Origin: Lachnospiraceae bacterium
GTDB taxonomy: Bacteria > Bacillota > Clostridia > Lachnospirales > Lachnospiraceae
Direction: 5' to 3'
Assembly (NCBI GenBank): GCA_017440375.1
Contig: JAFSHK010000025.1
Coordinates: forward strand, 1-48,234
Length of the DNA stretch: 48,234 nt
In this document: piece after piece, positions 9,580 through 18,916 of the stretch
Layout: each line of letters begins with the position of its first letter
Numbering within the stretch: the stretch's first letter is position 1
Notes under the pieces: generated by a model
What the model was told of the DNA's origin: nothing
The model's input: the letters and a program-made list of their open reading frames with translations, nothing else
The model's database searches: none
Position numbers and translations under genes: made by a program

Positions 9580-9768
9580 TATCCCCAAAATGCCGGATCT
9601 TGTATTTTGACTCCTAGCTATAGCTAGGTGGGTAACCGCAACCATATTTCTGCCTTCCACTGCATAAGGTTCTAAGACCGGAGGCCTGACATCCACATGG
9701 AAATATAGGAATCCCGTTTAAAGTAACTGTAGGTTCAAAATAACAAGAATTGTCGTACATTTCAGGTT
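9580..9768 (-). ncRNA. ssrS: 6S RNA
   Basis: The minus-strand transcript folds as 6S RNA does. A closing stem pairs TTCTTGTTATTTTGA (9736-9750) with TCAAAATACAAGA (9598-9610), extended by AAATG with CATTT. Then comes a large internal bubble with ACCTACAGTTACTTTAAACG on the 5' side and GGTTGCGGTTACCCACC on the 3' side, the latter carrying a perfect small hairpin CCTAGCTATAGCTAGG. A terminal stem follows, starting ATATTT with AAATAT. 6S RNA mimics an open promoter and sequesters the housekeeping sigma RNA polymerase holoenzyme. A matching promoter lies upstream and a strong terminator downstream. This segment plus flanks accounts for the 418-base stretch 9427-9844, which holds no protein gene. 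The ends are approximate. Confidence 0.85.
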
Positions 9769-9774
9769 ACTTAT

Positions 9775-9803
9775 ATTATATCCGAGGATGACATAAAATA
9801 CAA
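9775..9803 (-). promoter_or_regulatory. Promoter of 6S RNA
   Basis: On the minus strand TTGTAT (9798-9803) and a perfect TATAAT (9775-9780) are separated by 17 bases. Transcription would start near 9768, just ahead of the closing stem of the 6S RNA. Confidence 0.75.
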
Positions 9804-9844
9804 CAAAATTTTATGTTATCAACTAGCAAATTATGGGTTCCATT

Positions 9845-12202
9845 TTATTCCTCATTCAACATCTCAATCGGTTTCAGTTTCCGTACTTTAAATGAGCATG
9901 AAAAAGATACAATTGCCGCTACTGTCACTATAATTATTACGCTGGTCAAAAACCATATTGGCTGAATACTCAAATCGCACTCAAAAATACCACAGGTGCT
10001 TAAGCAAAATCCAACGAACGGATTCAATATATAAATAGATAAAATACCTCCTGTAATTGCTCCTGCTGTAATCACCGGCAGATTACTCATCATGGTCTGT
10101 ACAATAAGTTGTTTTGTCGTAAAACCTAATGCCTTGTAAATTCCATACTGTCTCCACTCGCTTATCATCTTGGTTTTTACAAGCAAATTCACAACTAAGA
10201 AAACAATGAAAACCGTAATACCTACGAAAACCAAACAGATTAAAAACATTCCCCCACTTAATGTCGAAGTAATATTAGCAGCCGTTGCTTTACTGTCCAA
10301 AATGGTAACATTCGGAAACTTCTGTAATATTTTTTCTTCCAAATCCCCAAAGGAATAACCATCCTTTAAATAAGCATAAATCTTCATCGTAGGACTTTCT
10401 CCATTGAGACGCCTTCCGGCTTCCATCGTCATTAGGGTTCCTCTTCCCAGTCCTGCCATTCTCTGGTTAAATCCACATACAACGAAATCCTCTTTTTCCT
10501 GCTGTCCTTCTACATAAACAACATCTCCAAGTTCTATTCCAAGCTCTCTTTTTAGTGTCATACTAACTACTATCTCATTATCATATTCGGGAAGTTTTCC
10601 TTCTATCATAGACATATTATCAATCTTTTCCGGTGTATCCCAAAATTCGCATGCAACCGTTGTTTTTTCCTCTTCGGTATAGATTGTAATCTTATCATTA
10701 TTATAAGAATTCACTTTGGAAATCATTTCTAGGTCTTCTATTTCTTCTCTTTTTTCTTCAATATTATCTCCGCTTATGATTGCATCCCCTAATTCTAAAC
10801 TAATCATCTTAAATAACACATCCGTATTTTTTCCAAAATTCTGATATAGGGCAAAACCTGTACTGCTTGCAATACTTAATAGTATTGTAATACAAAAAAT
10901 TGCAATATACTTTGCCTTTTCCTCCAGAATACTTTTACAGCCAAGTGTCAGCCCTTGGGGCAAAGGACATTTTTCCAGCGGAAGGGAACTCTTATGAAAA
11001 TTGTGTGTTGCGAGCCCTCCTCTCATGGCCTCCAATACACTTATCTTTCTATAAATATGACTGGCAAAATAAGTAACTGCCCAAATTACTATGCAAACGA
11101 TGATACCAACGATAAATGCCGCTTTTGCATCAAACGCCGGATTCCAGCTTAATCCGATAAAAGAAGCCTCCATATTACCAACCGGTTTGCTTAAGATATT
11201 TCCTAAAAGAATTGCTATAATCGAGCCAAAAAAAGCAATACTAAGCATTTCAACCATAGAAACAAAGATTAGCTGTTTCGCCGTATATCCAATTGCCATT
11301 AGAATACCAATATTTTTCAAATTTCCTTTGATAAAATTTTTTACACTAAAACGTACGATAATCAATGCAACCGCAATAAGCACCAGTGAAAAAGCTAAAA
11401 TAATGCCCATGATGATATTTGACATCATAGCATTTCCAACCTTCATGCTATCCATATCCATCATCATGTTCATATAGAAGGCATACTCCGGTATTTCTTT
11501 ATTCAAAATGACAGATACCTTTTCTTCAAAGTCCATTGTATCTGTTCCCTCTTGTAATATCACCCGGTAAACAGTAACTTGTCCGGAAGACGCTACACTT
11601 TCTTCCTCTACCAGTTTCTGATATTCTTCATCCGTAATATAGCACTGTATGCAATCAATATTTAACAAGGTAGAAAAGAATATATCTTCCACAAACCCAC
11701 TTTCCGTATAATCTTTTTCTGTTTCTCCTATTGATAAATGGATGGTATCTCCTATGCGGTATCCGCTTGATGCTTTCATATGATAAGGAAGTAAAATGGA
11801 ATCCGCCTGCAAATTCTCTATCTCAGGAATGGTATTCATTTTCTGTTCTTTCTTGATTGGCTGAATCAGAAAACTATTTCCCTTTTCTTCGTTTCGTTCT
11901 GCACCTTTATAATAATCAAGAGATAGCAAATAAATCCCTTTTCCTTTTTCCAGTTCCACCACTTCCGGCTGTTCTTCCAGCACAGAAGTTATTTCTTCCA
12001 CCTTCTCACATCCGGATGAAAGGAAGAAATCTGCTGAATTTGTTTTGTCATACACATTCTGAATGATATCTTTCGTATGGGTCAATACCGAAATACTCAC
12101 ATACAACAAAAGTGCTGCTAACATAATTAAGAAAAATAATACGGCAACATCACTTTTCTTTTTTTTCAAATTATTCTTTGCAATGAAAATAAGACGATAC
12201 AT
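9845..12202 (-). CDS. ABC transporter permease, FtsX-like
   Basis: A 785-residue permease with the two-repeat FtsX layout of MacB- and YtrF-like exporters. An N-terminal membrane segment (about 17-38) is followed by an extracellular domain, three membrane segments around 255-380, another membrane segment near 430-450, a second extracellular domain, and three C-terminal segments ending in KPIEMLNEE. It lies two bases after its ATPase gene and downstream of a two-component system, an arrangement typical of peptide-antibiotic sensing and detoxification modules, though it lacks the very large extracellular domain typical of BceB. Substrate is unknown; antimicrobial peptide export or resistance is inference from context. 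Confidence 0.88.
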   Translation of the reverse strand: MYRLIFIAKNNLKKKKSDVAVLFFLIMLAALLLYVSISVLTHTKDIIQNVYDKTNSADFFLSSGCEKVEEITSVLEEQPEVVELEKGKGIYLLSLDYYKGAERNEEKGNSFLIQPIKKEQKMNTIPEIENLQADSILLPYHMKASSGYRIGDTIHLSIGETEKDYTESGFVEDIFFSTLLNIDCIQCYITDEEYQKLVEEESVASSGQVTVYRVILQEGTDTMDFEEKVSVILNKEIPEYAFYMNMMMDMDSMKVGNAMMSNIIMGIILAFSLVLIAVALIIVRFSVKNFIKGNLKNIGILMAIGYTAKQLIFVSMVEMLSIAFFGSIIAILLGNILSKPVGNMEASFIGLSWNPAFDAKAAFIVGIIVCIVIWAVTYFASHIYRKISVLEAMRGGLATHNFHKSSLPLEKCPLPQGLTLGCKSILEEKAKYIAIFCITILLSIASSTGFALYQNFGKNTDVLFKMISLELGDAIISGDNIEEKREEIEDLEMISKVNSYNNDKITIYTEEEKTTVACEFWDTPEKIDNMSMIEGKLPEYDNEIVVSMTLKRELGIELGDVVYVEGQQEKEDFVVCGFNQRMAGLGRGTLMTMEAGRRLNGESPTMKIYAYLKDGYSFGDLEEKILQKFPNVTILDSKATAANITSTLSGGMFLICLVFVGITVFIVFLVVNLLVKTKMISEWRQYGIYKALGFTTKQLIVQTMMSNLPVITAGAITGGILSIYILNPFVGFCLSTCGIFECDLSIQPIWFLTSVIIIVTVAAIVSFSCSFKVRKLKPIEMLNEE

Positions 12203-12203
12203 A

Positions 12204-12959
12204 TTACCACCCCATTTCCTGCAAAAAGCTTCTTAAATCATCGTGGCGTTTTCTATCTCCGCTTATATACTTTCCAAGATTTAACTCTCCGGTAATCACA
12301 CCATCCTTCAGATACAAAATCCGGTTACCTCTTCTGGCTGAACGCATGTCATGTGTTACCATAACAATTGTCTGTCCTTCTTCATGGAACTTTGTCATAA
12401 CATCCAATACATGTTCTGTATTCTGGGAATTCAATGCACCTGTGGGTTCATCCGCAAATAAAATTTGTGGAGTATTTATCATACCTCTTACAATTGCCAC
12501 TCTTTGCGCTTCCCCTCCGGATAATTGTGTCGGGAATTTATGAAAAGCTTCTTCATTCAATCCAACCTGTTTCAATAACTCCTTGGCTCTTGCCGCAATC
12601 TGCTTACGATTTTTGCTAACAAGAAGACCACTTACCATAATATTATCAAGCACATCCATTGTATCATTTAAGAAATTCTGCTGAAAAACAAATCCACAAT
12701 GATTTCTCCGAAAAACAGCTAATTTATCATTGTTATATTTTGAGATATCTTCTCCTTCAAATAACACCTTACCAAGAGTCGGTCTGTCAATACCTGACAA
12801 GGAATATAACATAGTACTTTTGCCGGAACCCGAACTTCCCATGATAACAACAAAATCACCCTTGTTAATTTCTAAATTCAAGTTTCTAAGTACATGCTGT
12901 TGCACCCCGCCGTTAGAAAAAGATTTGCATAGGTCCTTTGCCTGTAAAATAGTTTCCAT
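12204..12959 (-). CDS. ABC transporter ATP-binding protein, LolD/MacB type
   Basis: The cytoplasmic ATPase partner of the adjacent permease, 251 residues. Walker A GSSGSGKST is at 41-49, the signature LSGGEAQRVAI at 146-156, Walker B ILFADEPTG at 166-174, and the switch His in MVTHD near 201. The start METILQAK is preferred because GGAGGA lies about ten bases before that ATG; an ATG six codons earlier overlaps this ribosome-binding site and has only a weak one of its own. The protein belongs to the class that powers mechanotransmission rather than bulk transport through FtsX-type permeases. Confidence 0.92.
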   Translation of the reverse strand: METILQAKDLCKSFSNGGVQQHVLRNLNLEINKGDFVVIMGSSGSGKSTMLYSLSGIDRPTLGKVLFEGEDISKYNNDKLAVFRRNHCGFVFQQNFLNDTMDVLDNIMVSGLLVSKNRKQIAARAKELLKQVGLNEEAFHKFPTQLSGGEAQRVAIVRGMINTPQILFADEPTGALNSQNTEHVLDVMTKFHEEGQTIVMVTHDMRSARRGNRILYLKDGVITGELNLGKYISGDRKRHDDLRSFLQEMGW

Positions 12960-13024
12960 TATAAAATTATCCTCCATCTTCTTTCTCTCAGAAAAATGCC
13001 TCTGTCACTCTTCTTACAAGATTT

Positions 13025-13089
13025 ATTATAGAAACTTTCCTGCCGGAAATCTTTTCCCAATCCCTGTCTATTTCTTAACTGATTCTTAA
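13025..13089 (-). promoter_or_regulatory. Candidate regulated promoter of the ABC transporter with direct-repeat operator
   Basis: On the minus strand a perfect TATAAT (13025-13030) has no good -35 hexamer at the proper spacing. Two copies of TTAAGAA lie upstream (13083-13089 and 13072-13078), exactly 11 bases apart. Spacing of one DNA turn upstream of a -35-poor promoter is the usual arrangement for an OmpR-type activator. The obvious candidate is the response regulator encoded at 14400-15086. A small palindrome TTTCCGGCAGGAAA lies between repeats and -10. Confidence 0.55.
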
Positions 13090-13141
13090 ATTTTCTATCT
13101 TATCCATATTTTCTTTCTCTCCAAAATAACAAAGAACCTAT

Positions 13142-14377
13142 TTATACTTTGGCAAGAAACAACGATACTACAAATCCTTTCTCATTGTAATACTCCATAC
13201 CACCGCCCATCTGCTCCATAAAATTACTCGCAAGATATAGTCCAAGTCCTGAACCGGACTTTCCGCCGGTATTACTGCCCCGATAAAACTTCTCTCGTAT
13301 CAATGCCATTTCTTCTTCGGAAACACCCGCGCCAAAATCCCGAATCTCAATGAAAACTCCTTCTTTTTCTTCTCGAAAACGAACTTTTACAACGGTTCCT
13401 GCATATTTATAGGAATTATTTAAAATATTATCAAGCACCTGTTGTAAACGTAATTTGTCATATAATAACAAACATTCCGGTATCTCATTTTCCAGAACAA
13501 TCTGCCCATAGTAACGAAAATCTTGAAACATCTGTGGTATCAGAAGTGAGCTTTCTTCCGCCACATCTACTTTCAAGACTTCCAGTTCTTCTAAGGTAGC
13601 ATGAAACATATTGCCAATCAAATTATCAATCATTTCTGCCTTACTTGCGATAACACCAACTTTATCAAGTGTCTCCTGTTTCGTTTCTACTACCTGCATC
13701 ACCTCACATGTGGCTTTAATGGTAGCAATTGGGGTTTTGATATCATGTGATAATTCTGCAATCAATTCCTTTTTACTAATATTCGCCTGATATTCACTTT
13801 CTCGTGCTCGTTTCAATTCCTGTCGCATCAAATCAAAGCTTTCCGTAAATACACCGAAAAAATTATGCTTCTCAATCGGTAATGCCAGCTCCAGATTCCC
13901 TTTGGCAATTTCTGCTGAAAATTCCTGCAAGGTTCGAAATGGCTTCACATAATATCTGTAAACCAGAAAAAGAATAGCATAAACCGTCAGTAATATAATC
14001 ACGCAGGTACAAATCATCTGCACTTGTAGCCTTTCTCGCAGTGCATCATATTTACTGCTTTTCTCATGCCAGATAAACTTTCCGACTATTTCGCCATCCT
14101 TCTCATAGTCTAAAATAATGCTTTCATTTTCCAAGCATTGGCTCAGTCTTCTGGAATAATCTTCGTCTGTGCAAAGCAACATTTCACATTCATGCCTCTG
14201 CTCAACAGCCTCTCTTGTCTCTCCAAAAGCCAATTCTTCCTCTATCTGTTTTAATTCTCCATTATAGAAAACCATGTCTATGGTACTTTTTTCATCTTTC
14301 CTAATCTGCATATTTATTAGCAGCATCAAAGCCACCATTATAATCGTAAATACTACAGCTATTTGCTTCAGCTTCAT
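13142..14377 (-). CDS. Sensor histidine kinase
   Basis: A membrane sensor kinase of 411 residues. TM1 is about 6-23, a short extracytoplasmic sensor of about 95 residues follows, and TM2 is about 121-142. Then come a HAMP-like linker, the HisKA H-box AELSHDIKTPIATIK with phospho-accepting His211, and the ATPase domain with N-box LDNILNNSYKYAG, DFGAGV and a GSGLGLYLA G-box. The ATG at 14375-14377 has GAGG six bases upstream and is preferred to a GTG four codons earlier. It follows the response regulator by 22 bases. It probably phosphorylates that regulator in response to an envelope signal; the ligand is unknown. Confidence 0.92.
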   Translation of the reverse strand: MKLKQIAVVFTIIMVALMLLINMQIRKDEKSTIDMVFYNGELKQIEEELAFGETREAVEQRHECEMLLCTDEDYSRRLSQCLENESIILDYEKDGEIVGKFIWHEKSSKYDALRERLQVQMICTCVIILLTVYAILFLVYRYYVKPFRTLQEFSAEIAKGNLELALPIEKHNFFGVFTESFDLMRQELKRARESEYQANISKKELIAELSHDIKTPIATIKATCEVMQVVETKQETLDKVGVIASKAEMIDNLIGNMFHATLEELEVLKVDVAEESSLLIPQMFQDFRYYGQIVLENEIPECLLLYDKLRLQQVLDNILNNSYKYAGTVVKVRFREEKEGVFIEIRDFGAGVSEEEMALIREKFYRGSNTGGKSGSGLGLYLASNFMEQMGGGMEYYNEKGFVVSLFLAKV

Positions 14378-14399
14378 ATCTTTCCTCACAAAATGTTTC

Positions 14400-15086
14400 T
14401 TATTTCGTATGAATCTCTAAAATATATCCGGTCCCCCACACTGTTTTGATCAACTTAGGTTCATTTGGATTTTCTTCTAATTTCTCACGCAGCTTTCGAA
14501 TATGTACATTCAACGTTCCGTCACTAAAAAAGGTATCTCCCCATACTGTATCAAATAACACTTCTTTTGTTACAATCGTATTGCGGTGTTCAAACAAGCA
14601 GGAAAGTAACTTAAACTCTTTTGCTTTTAACTGCACTTCCTTTTCTCCAACTCCTACCCTCATCGTGCTTTCATCCAACCAGAAATTACCACTATTCTGT
14701 TGCATCACATTATTTTGAGAAATGTTAACACGTTTTAACATGGCCTTTACTTTTGCTAATAAAATATTTAAGGAAAAAGGCTTCTTAATATAGTCATCTC
14801 CACCAATATTTAGTGCAACCAAAATATCTTCATCACTCTGTCTTGCACTGATAAACAAAATCGGTATATCGGAAGTGTCTCTAATTTTTTTACATAAGGC
14901 AAATCCGCTTTCTTCCTGCAAATTAATATCTAACAAAAGAATATCTACCGTATGCTCTGCCAGAAGTTCTTCACAGCCTTTAACCGAATCTGTCCAGATA
15001 CTTGCTACGTCAAAAAGATTAAAATATTCACAGGTCATTTGTGCCAGTTCTTTTTCATCATCTACTATCAGGCAATTATAGTGCAT
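14400..15086 (-). CDS. OmpR-family response regulator
   Basis: A 228-residue two-domain regulator. The receiver has the acidic pair in IVDDEKEL, the phospho-accepting Asp in DILLLDINL (about 53), the Thr/Ser site in LFISARQ and the Lys in IKKPFS. A winged-helix DNA-binding domain (about 130-225) ends GTGYILEIHTK. It is the first gene of the set regulator, kinase, ATPase, permease. Its likely target is the TTAAGAA direct repeat ahead of the ABC genes. GAGAAGGA precedes the ATG. Confidence 0.93.
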   Translation of the reverse strand: MHYNCLIVDDEKELAQMTCEYFNLFDVASIWTDSVKGCEELLAEHTVDILLLDINLQEESGFALCKKIRDTSDIPILFISARQSDEDILVALNIGGDDYIKKPFSLNILLAKVKAMLKRVNISQNNVMQQNSGNFWLDESTMRVGVGEKEVQLKAKEFKLLSCLFEHRNTIVTKEVLFDTVWGDTFFSDGTLNVHIRKLREKLEENPNEPKLIKTVWGTGYILEIHTK

Positions 15087-15145
15087 TTTCCTTCTCCCAA
15101 TTTTATTATTTTTACAAAATGTTTATTTGCATAGTTTTTTATACA

Positions 15146-15176
15146 GAAAAAGGGATATATGAAATCATATATCCCT
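15146..15176 (-). terminator. Intrinsic terminator of pckA
   Basis: On the minus strand the stem AGGGATATATG/CATATATCCCT is followed by TTTTTCTG. It lies 28 bases beyond the pckA stop and separates pckA from the two-component operon. Confidence 0.85.
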
Positions 15177-15203
15177 CTCTATCATTCATCAGCTAAATGC
15201 TAA

Positions 15204-16919
15204 TTAGTTAAGAGCATCAACTAATTTCTGAAGAGCTGCTAAAGCTTCATCAGGAAGTTTATCGTATCCTTCTTTGTTTGTTGCAAAGCCTTCAACTGCA
15301 TTTACACGAGTCTGCATAGCAGCTTTCAACTGTGCTTTGTAATCAGCATCACTAACGTCAGCTTTGAAGTTCTTGAATCCTTCTGTCTGACCATCCCATG
15401 TGTTCATGATTTCGATATCATCGAAAGGTCCCCACTGTTCGAATTTAGCTTTACCTTCAACGATTGTTTCAAGAATTCCAAGAGTATCAGCAGGTTTAAC
15501 CTTCTCACCCATGAAATCACCTGTATTAACGATGTAGCAGTCTACATTCTTCTCTTCTACTAACTTTTTGAACTTCTCATAGTCGTTAACTAATGGATAT
15601 GTTCTGAATGGGTTAGCATATGGTACGATACGGATTGCATTTAAGTCTGTTCCTGCAGCAACACGTTCTGCTGTGGAAGTCTTAGTTGCAAGTGTAGCAC
15701 CCATAACAGAAGCTAAAGCAGCACCTTTTAATTTAACTACTGGCGGAATGGTAGGATCTTTCATAATCCAGAAAATAGCGTTAACCGGAGCATCAATCTT
15801 ATCTACACGGTTAGGAGACCATAATTTGGATTTGATAGCACGTCCATTACCATTTCTGATATCTTCTGTTACTAACTGAATCTTGCCTTCGCTGTCTAAT
15901 GTACAAGAACAGTTCTGAGCAGATAATAAGTATTCATTATCAGGACATCCTGTAGGATAATCTGCTGTCTTATCAAAATATGTAGGCTCAAGAGCTACGG
16001 AAGAACATGTATCTGTGTTAATAATGAAAGCATCGTCATGAAGAACTTTGATTTCATATTTTCCACCATGTTTTGCATGTGTTAATGTGGATTTACCGGA
16101 TCCTGATAAACCATAAACAGATGCAACGAATTTAGAACCATCAGCTAAGATGTATTCTTTCTGACCGCCGTGGCAGGATGCATAACCATTTCTGTTAGCA
16201 AGTGCCCAAGCCATTGTCAGAGTACCTTTTTTGTGCTCACCAAAGTATTTCATACCAAGGATAGCTGCACAGTTTTCATTTGTATCAAAATAGCAAAGTG
16301 TAAGAGGATCGCTTAAGCAGCTATAATCAACATCCGGAGCCTCGTGTGGAACCCACTGAGGATCAGAGAAGATGTAGATATCCGGCTCTTTGCCATCTCC
16401 AACCGGTTTGGAGTTTTTGTACATTTTTACATATTCATCAGACATATACTGGAAGTTAATCATCCAGTTGTAAAGTAAATTCTCTTCTCCTTCCGGAATT
16501 AAGAGATGAGCCTTTACCATAAATTCAGGATCAAGACCTACGAAACATTCTGCATGGTACATTGTTTTCCAACGTGTTTCATAAATAGCATCCATAACTA
16601 CTTTATCAAGCTTAACTTCATCAACACCCGGTTCGCCTTTGATACGACGAGCTGTTGCATAACGACCTGTTACTGCACCATCGTTGAATAACAGAACTTT
16701 TGCATCACTGTCAAGACCAAATGTTTCACCATCTTTAATAGGCATATCTGTTACGACAGTACCCGGTGAATTTTTAGCTAAGTTGTAAGCTTCTTTCAGT
16801 GTGTTAACTTTTACTACGTTGTTTCCGTAGAAAGCTGCTTCGATAATGGAACGAGTCTTGGAAAATCCGACTTTACCTTTACCGATTTCGTCAATCTTGT
16901 AATTAGCCTTTGTTGACAT
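15204..16919 (-). CDS. pckA: Phosphoenolpyruvate carboxykinase (ATP)
   Basis: Interconverts oxaloacetate plus ATP with PEP, CO2 and ADP in the cytoplasm. In anaerobes it often runs towards oxaloacetate to conserve ATP. The 571 residues exceed the 525-540 typical of the family. Visible motifs are the kinase-1a P-loop GLSGSGKST at 270-278, the metal site HDDAF at 294-298, and the C-terminal nucleotide-site region with RIVPYANPFRTYPL. AGGAGG lies just before the ATG. The gene has its own promoter (17016-17044) and terminator. Oxaloacetate links it to the citrate synthase and the decarboxylase cluster elsewhere in the window. Confidence 0.95.
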   Translation of the reverse strand: MSTKANYKIDEIGKGKVGFSKTRSIIEAAFYGNNVVKVNTLKEAYNLAKNSPGTVVTDMPIKDGETFGLDSDAKVLLFNDGAVTGRYATARRIKGEPGVDEVKLDKVVMDAIYETRWKTMYHAECFVGLDPEFMVKAHLLIPEGEENLLYNWMINFQYMSDEYVKMYKNSKPVGDGKEPDIYIFSDPQWVPHEAPDVDYSCLSDPLTLCYFDTNENCAAILGMKYFGEHKKGTLTMAWALANRNGYASCHGGQKEYILADGSKFVASVYGLSGSGKSTLTHAKHGGKYEIKVLHDDAFIINTDTCSSVALEPTYFDKTADYPTGCPDNEYLLSAQNCSCTLDSEGKIQLVTEDIRNGNGRAIKSKLWSPNRVDKIDAPVNAIFWIMKDPTIPPVVKLKGAALASVMGATLATKTSTAERVAAGTDLNAIRIVPYANPFRTYPLVNDYEKFKKLVEEKNVDCYIVNTGDFMGEKVKPADTLGILETIVEGKAKFEQWGPFDDIEIMNTWDGQTEGFKNFKADVSDADYKAQLKAAMQTRVNAVEGFATNKEGYDKLPDEALAALQKLVDALN

Positions 16920-17015
16920 GAGAAATCCTCCTTAAAAATTGTATTATTTAACGGAATCTCATATGATTTCCGCTATATTGCATTGTATGCACTGCTTGTC
17001 CAGCACATCGCATAT

Positions 17016-17044
17016 ATTATCTCAAACAAGCCCTTAAAAGTCAA
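17016..17044 (-). promoter_or_regulatory. Promoter of pckA
   Basis: On the minus strand TTGACT (17039-17044) and GATAAT (17016-17021) are separated by 17 bases; each matches the consensus at five of six positions. The predicted leader is about 90 bases and shows no recognised riboswitch. Confidence 0.65.
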
Positions 17045-17086
17045 TATTTCTTAGCATAATTTTTATACGCCTTCACTTTTATTCTT

Positions 17087-18901
17087 TTATAAAAGCGGTC
17101 TTGTCGCATCTGCAAGCCATTCTTGCTCTTCCTCCTCCAGATACGGAGAAATTTTCTCATATACCGCTTTATGATATTCATTTAATCGCACGATATCCTT
17201 TGGCTGCATATATCTTACATCAATCGCTTCCAAATCAATCGGTACATAGGTTAACGTATCGAAATATAGAAACTGACCGTCTCCATTTTTCTCGCCATTT
17301 CGTACTACAATAATATTTTCCGTACGGATTCCATGACTGCCTTCGATATAAACACCGGGTTCATTAGACATTACCATGCCATCTTCCAACACAGCTTCTT
17401 TGGCACCTTCTGTATATCGCCAACGAATGTTCTGCGGTCCTTCATGAACATTCAGAATGTAGCCAATGCCATGTCCTGTGCCGCATTTATAATCAATTCC
17501 CATATCCCATAACGGCTGTCTTGCCAGAATGTCCAGATTTCTTCCGGTACATCCATGTAAGAAACGAGCATTTGACAAATTCAACATACCTACCGCTACT
17601 GCCGTAAAATGTTTCTTCACTTCTTCGCTGATTTCACCAAGTACAATCGTTCTTGTCACATCTGTTGTACCACCCAAATATTGTCCACCGGAATCTACAA
17701 GCAGCATTCCTTCGGGCTTTAATTCTTTGTAACTTTCCGCCGTTGCTTCATAGTGCATCATAGCCGCATTTTCTTTGTAGCCGCTTATGGTTGGAAAAGA
17801 TAAATCCAAAAAGCCATCTATCTTTCTTCTTAAATCATCCAGATACATAGCTGCGGAATATTCGGTAATCGGCATTTTACCGACGTTCTTTTTCAGCCAG
17901 TATATAAATTTCGTCAGCACTGCGCTGTCTTTCAGATAGACTTCCTGCATCTTAGAAAGCTCTATCGGGTTTTTCTTGGCTTTCATAAGTTCGCTTGGAT
18001 TTTCCCCTATCACGATTTCTACCCTATCCTTTATAATACGGTACAGCGTATAATTCACGTTTTTGTCATCTAACAAAACACCTTTATTATATACATTTCC
18101 CTGCTCTTCACCATAAAAATTTTGCAGAAATACTTCGATATCATTATAATCCTTTAATGTCACAGACCATTTCTCCGCATGTGCTCTAAGTTCCTCACTA
18201 ATCGCTTTTTCCTGTATAAAAAGAAAACATTCATCCATTGTCAAAAAAACGTAAGAAAGTGCCACCGGATTACATGCTACATCACCGCCGCGAATATTAA
18301 GAAGCCACATCAAATCATCCAATTTACTCAGTAAATGCGCCTCGCATTTTTCTTTCTGCATGACTTCTCTAACTTTGACAAGCTTATCGCCTACTGTTTG
18401 TCCGCAAATATCTTCGGATAAAACCATGACAGGATTAGACGGCATATCCGGTCTTTCTTCCCATAAACTACCCGCAAGGTCTTTTTCATAACGAATAGTT
18501 ATCCCGTTGTCTTTCAACACTTCTTCAAGCTTCTTACCATAGGCACTGTTAATTACCTTACCATCAAAGCCAAGCGTCTGCCCTTCCTTCATCTGTTTCT
18601 CCAGATATTCCTGAATGGTCGGCACACCCTCTTCCATCATGCGAAACAAGGTAATGTCACTTCCCGTAAGTTCCTTCTCTGCCTGAATAAAATATCTGCC
18701 GTCAGTCCAAAGTCCAGCTTCCTTCTGACTGATTACCAGACTGCCATTCGAGCCGGTAAACCCGGAAAAATATTCCCGCACTTTGAAATAATCACTGACA
18801 TACTCCGAGTTGTGATAATCCGCAGTCGGAATCAGATAATAATCAATATTTTCTTCTGTCATCTTCTTACGAAGCAATTCAATTCTATCTTTTACCCTCA
18901 T
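17087..18901 (-). CDS. Aminopeptidase P family (M24) Xaa-Pro peptidase
   Basis: A cytosolic metallopeptidase of the long three-domain type, about 604 residues: two creatinase-like N domains (about 1-140 and 150-300) and the C-terminal pita-bread catalytic domain. Metal ligands are seen in LLVDSGGQYLGGTTDVTRT (two Asp), in the His of GTGHGIGYILNVHEGP, and in the two Glu of NEPGVYIEGSHGIRTENI. It cleaves N-terminal residues preceding proline. The ATG at 18899-18901 has GGAG six bases upstream and is preferred; an ATG four codons earlier (18913) lacks a ribosome-binding site. It follows deoC closely and is probably co-transcribed with it. No terminator is obvious after it, so transcripts may run on toward pckA. 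Confidence 0.92.
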   Translation of the reverse strand: MRVKDRIELLRKKMTEENIDYYLIPTADYHNSEYVSDYFKVREYFSGFTGSNGSLVISQKEAGLWTDGRYFIQAEKELTGSDITLFRMMEEGVPTIQEYLEKQMKEGQTLGFDGKVINSAYGKKLEEVLKDNGITIRYEKDLAGSLWEERPDMPSNPVMVLSEDICGQTVGDKLVKVREVMQKEKCEAHLLSKLDDLMWLLNIRGGDVACNPVALSYVFLTMDECFLFIQEKAISEELRAHAEKWSVTLKDYNDIEVFLQNFYGEEQGNVYNKGVLLDDKNVNYTLYRIIKDRVEIVIGENPSELMKAKKNPIELSKMQEVYLKDSAVLTKFIYWLKKNVGKMPITEYSAAMYLDDLRRKIDGFLDLSFPTISGYKENAAMMHYEATAESYKELKPEGMLLVDSGGQYLGGTTDVTRTIVLGEISEEVKKHFTAVAVGMLNLSNARFLHGCTGRNLDILARQPLWDMGIDYKCGTGHGIGYILNVHEGPQNIRWRYTEGAKEAVLEDGMVMSNEPGVYIEGSHGIRTENIIVVRNGEKNGDGQFLYFDTLTYVPIDLEAIDVRYMQPKDIVRLNEYHKAVYEKISPYLEEEEQEWLADATRPLL

Positions 18902-18916
18902 GGTCTGCTCCATTTG

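Noticed and set aside
16921..17015. Possible riboswitch in the pckA leader
   Set aside because: Only short palindromes (such as GCAT-TGT-ATGC) are visible; no known riboswitch motif or terminator/antiterminator pair.
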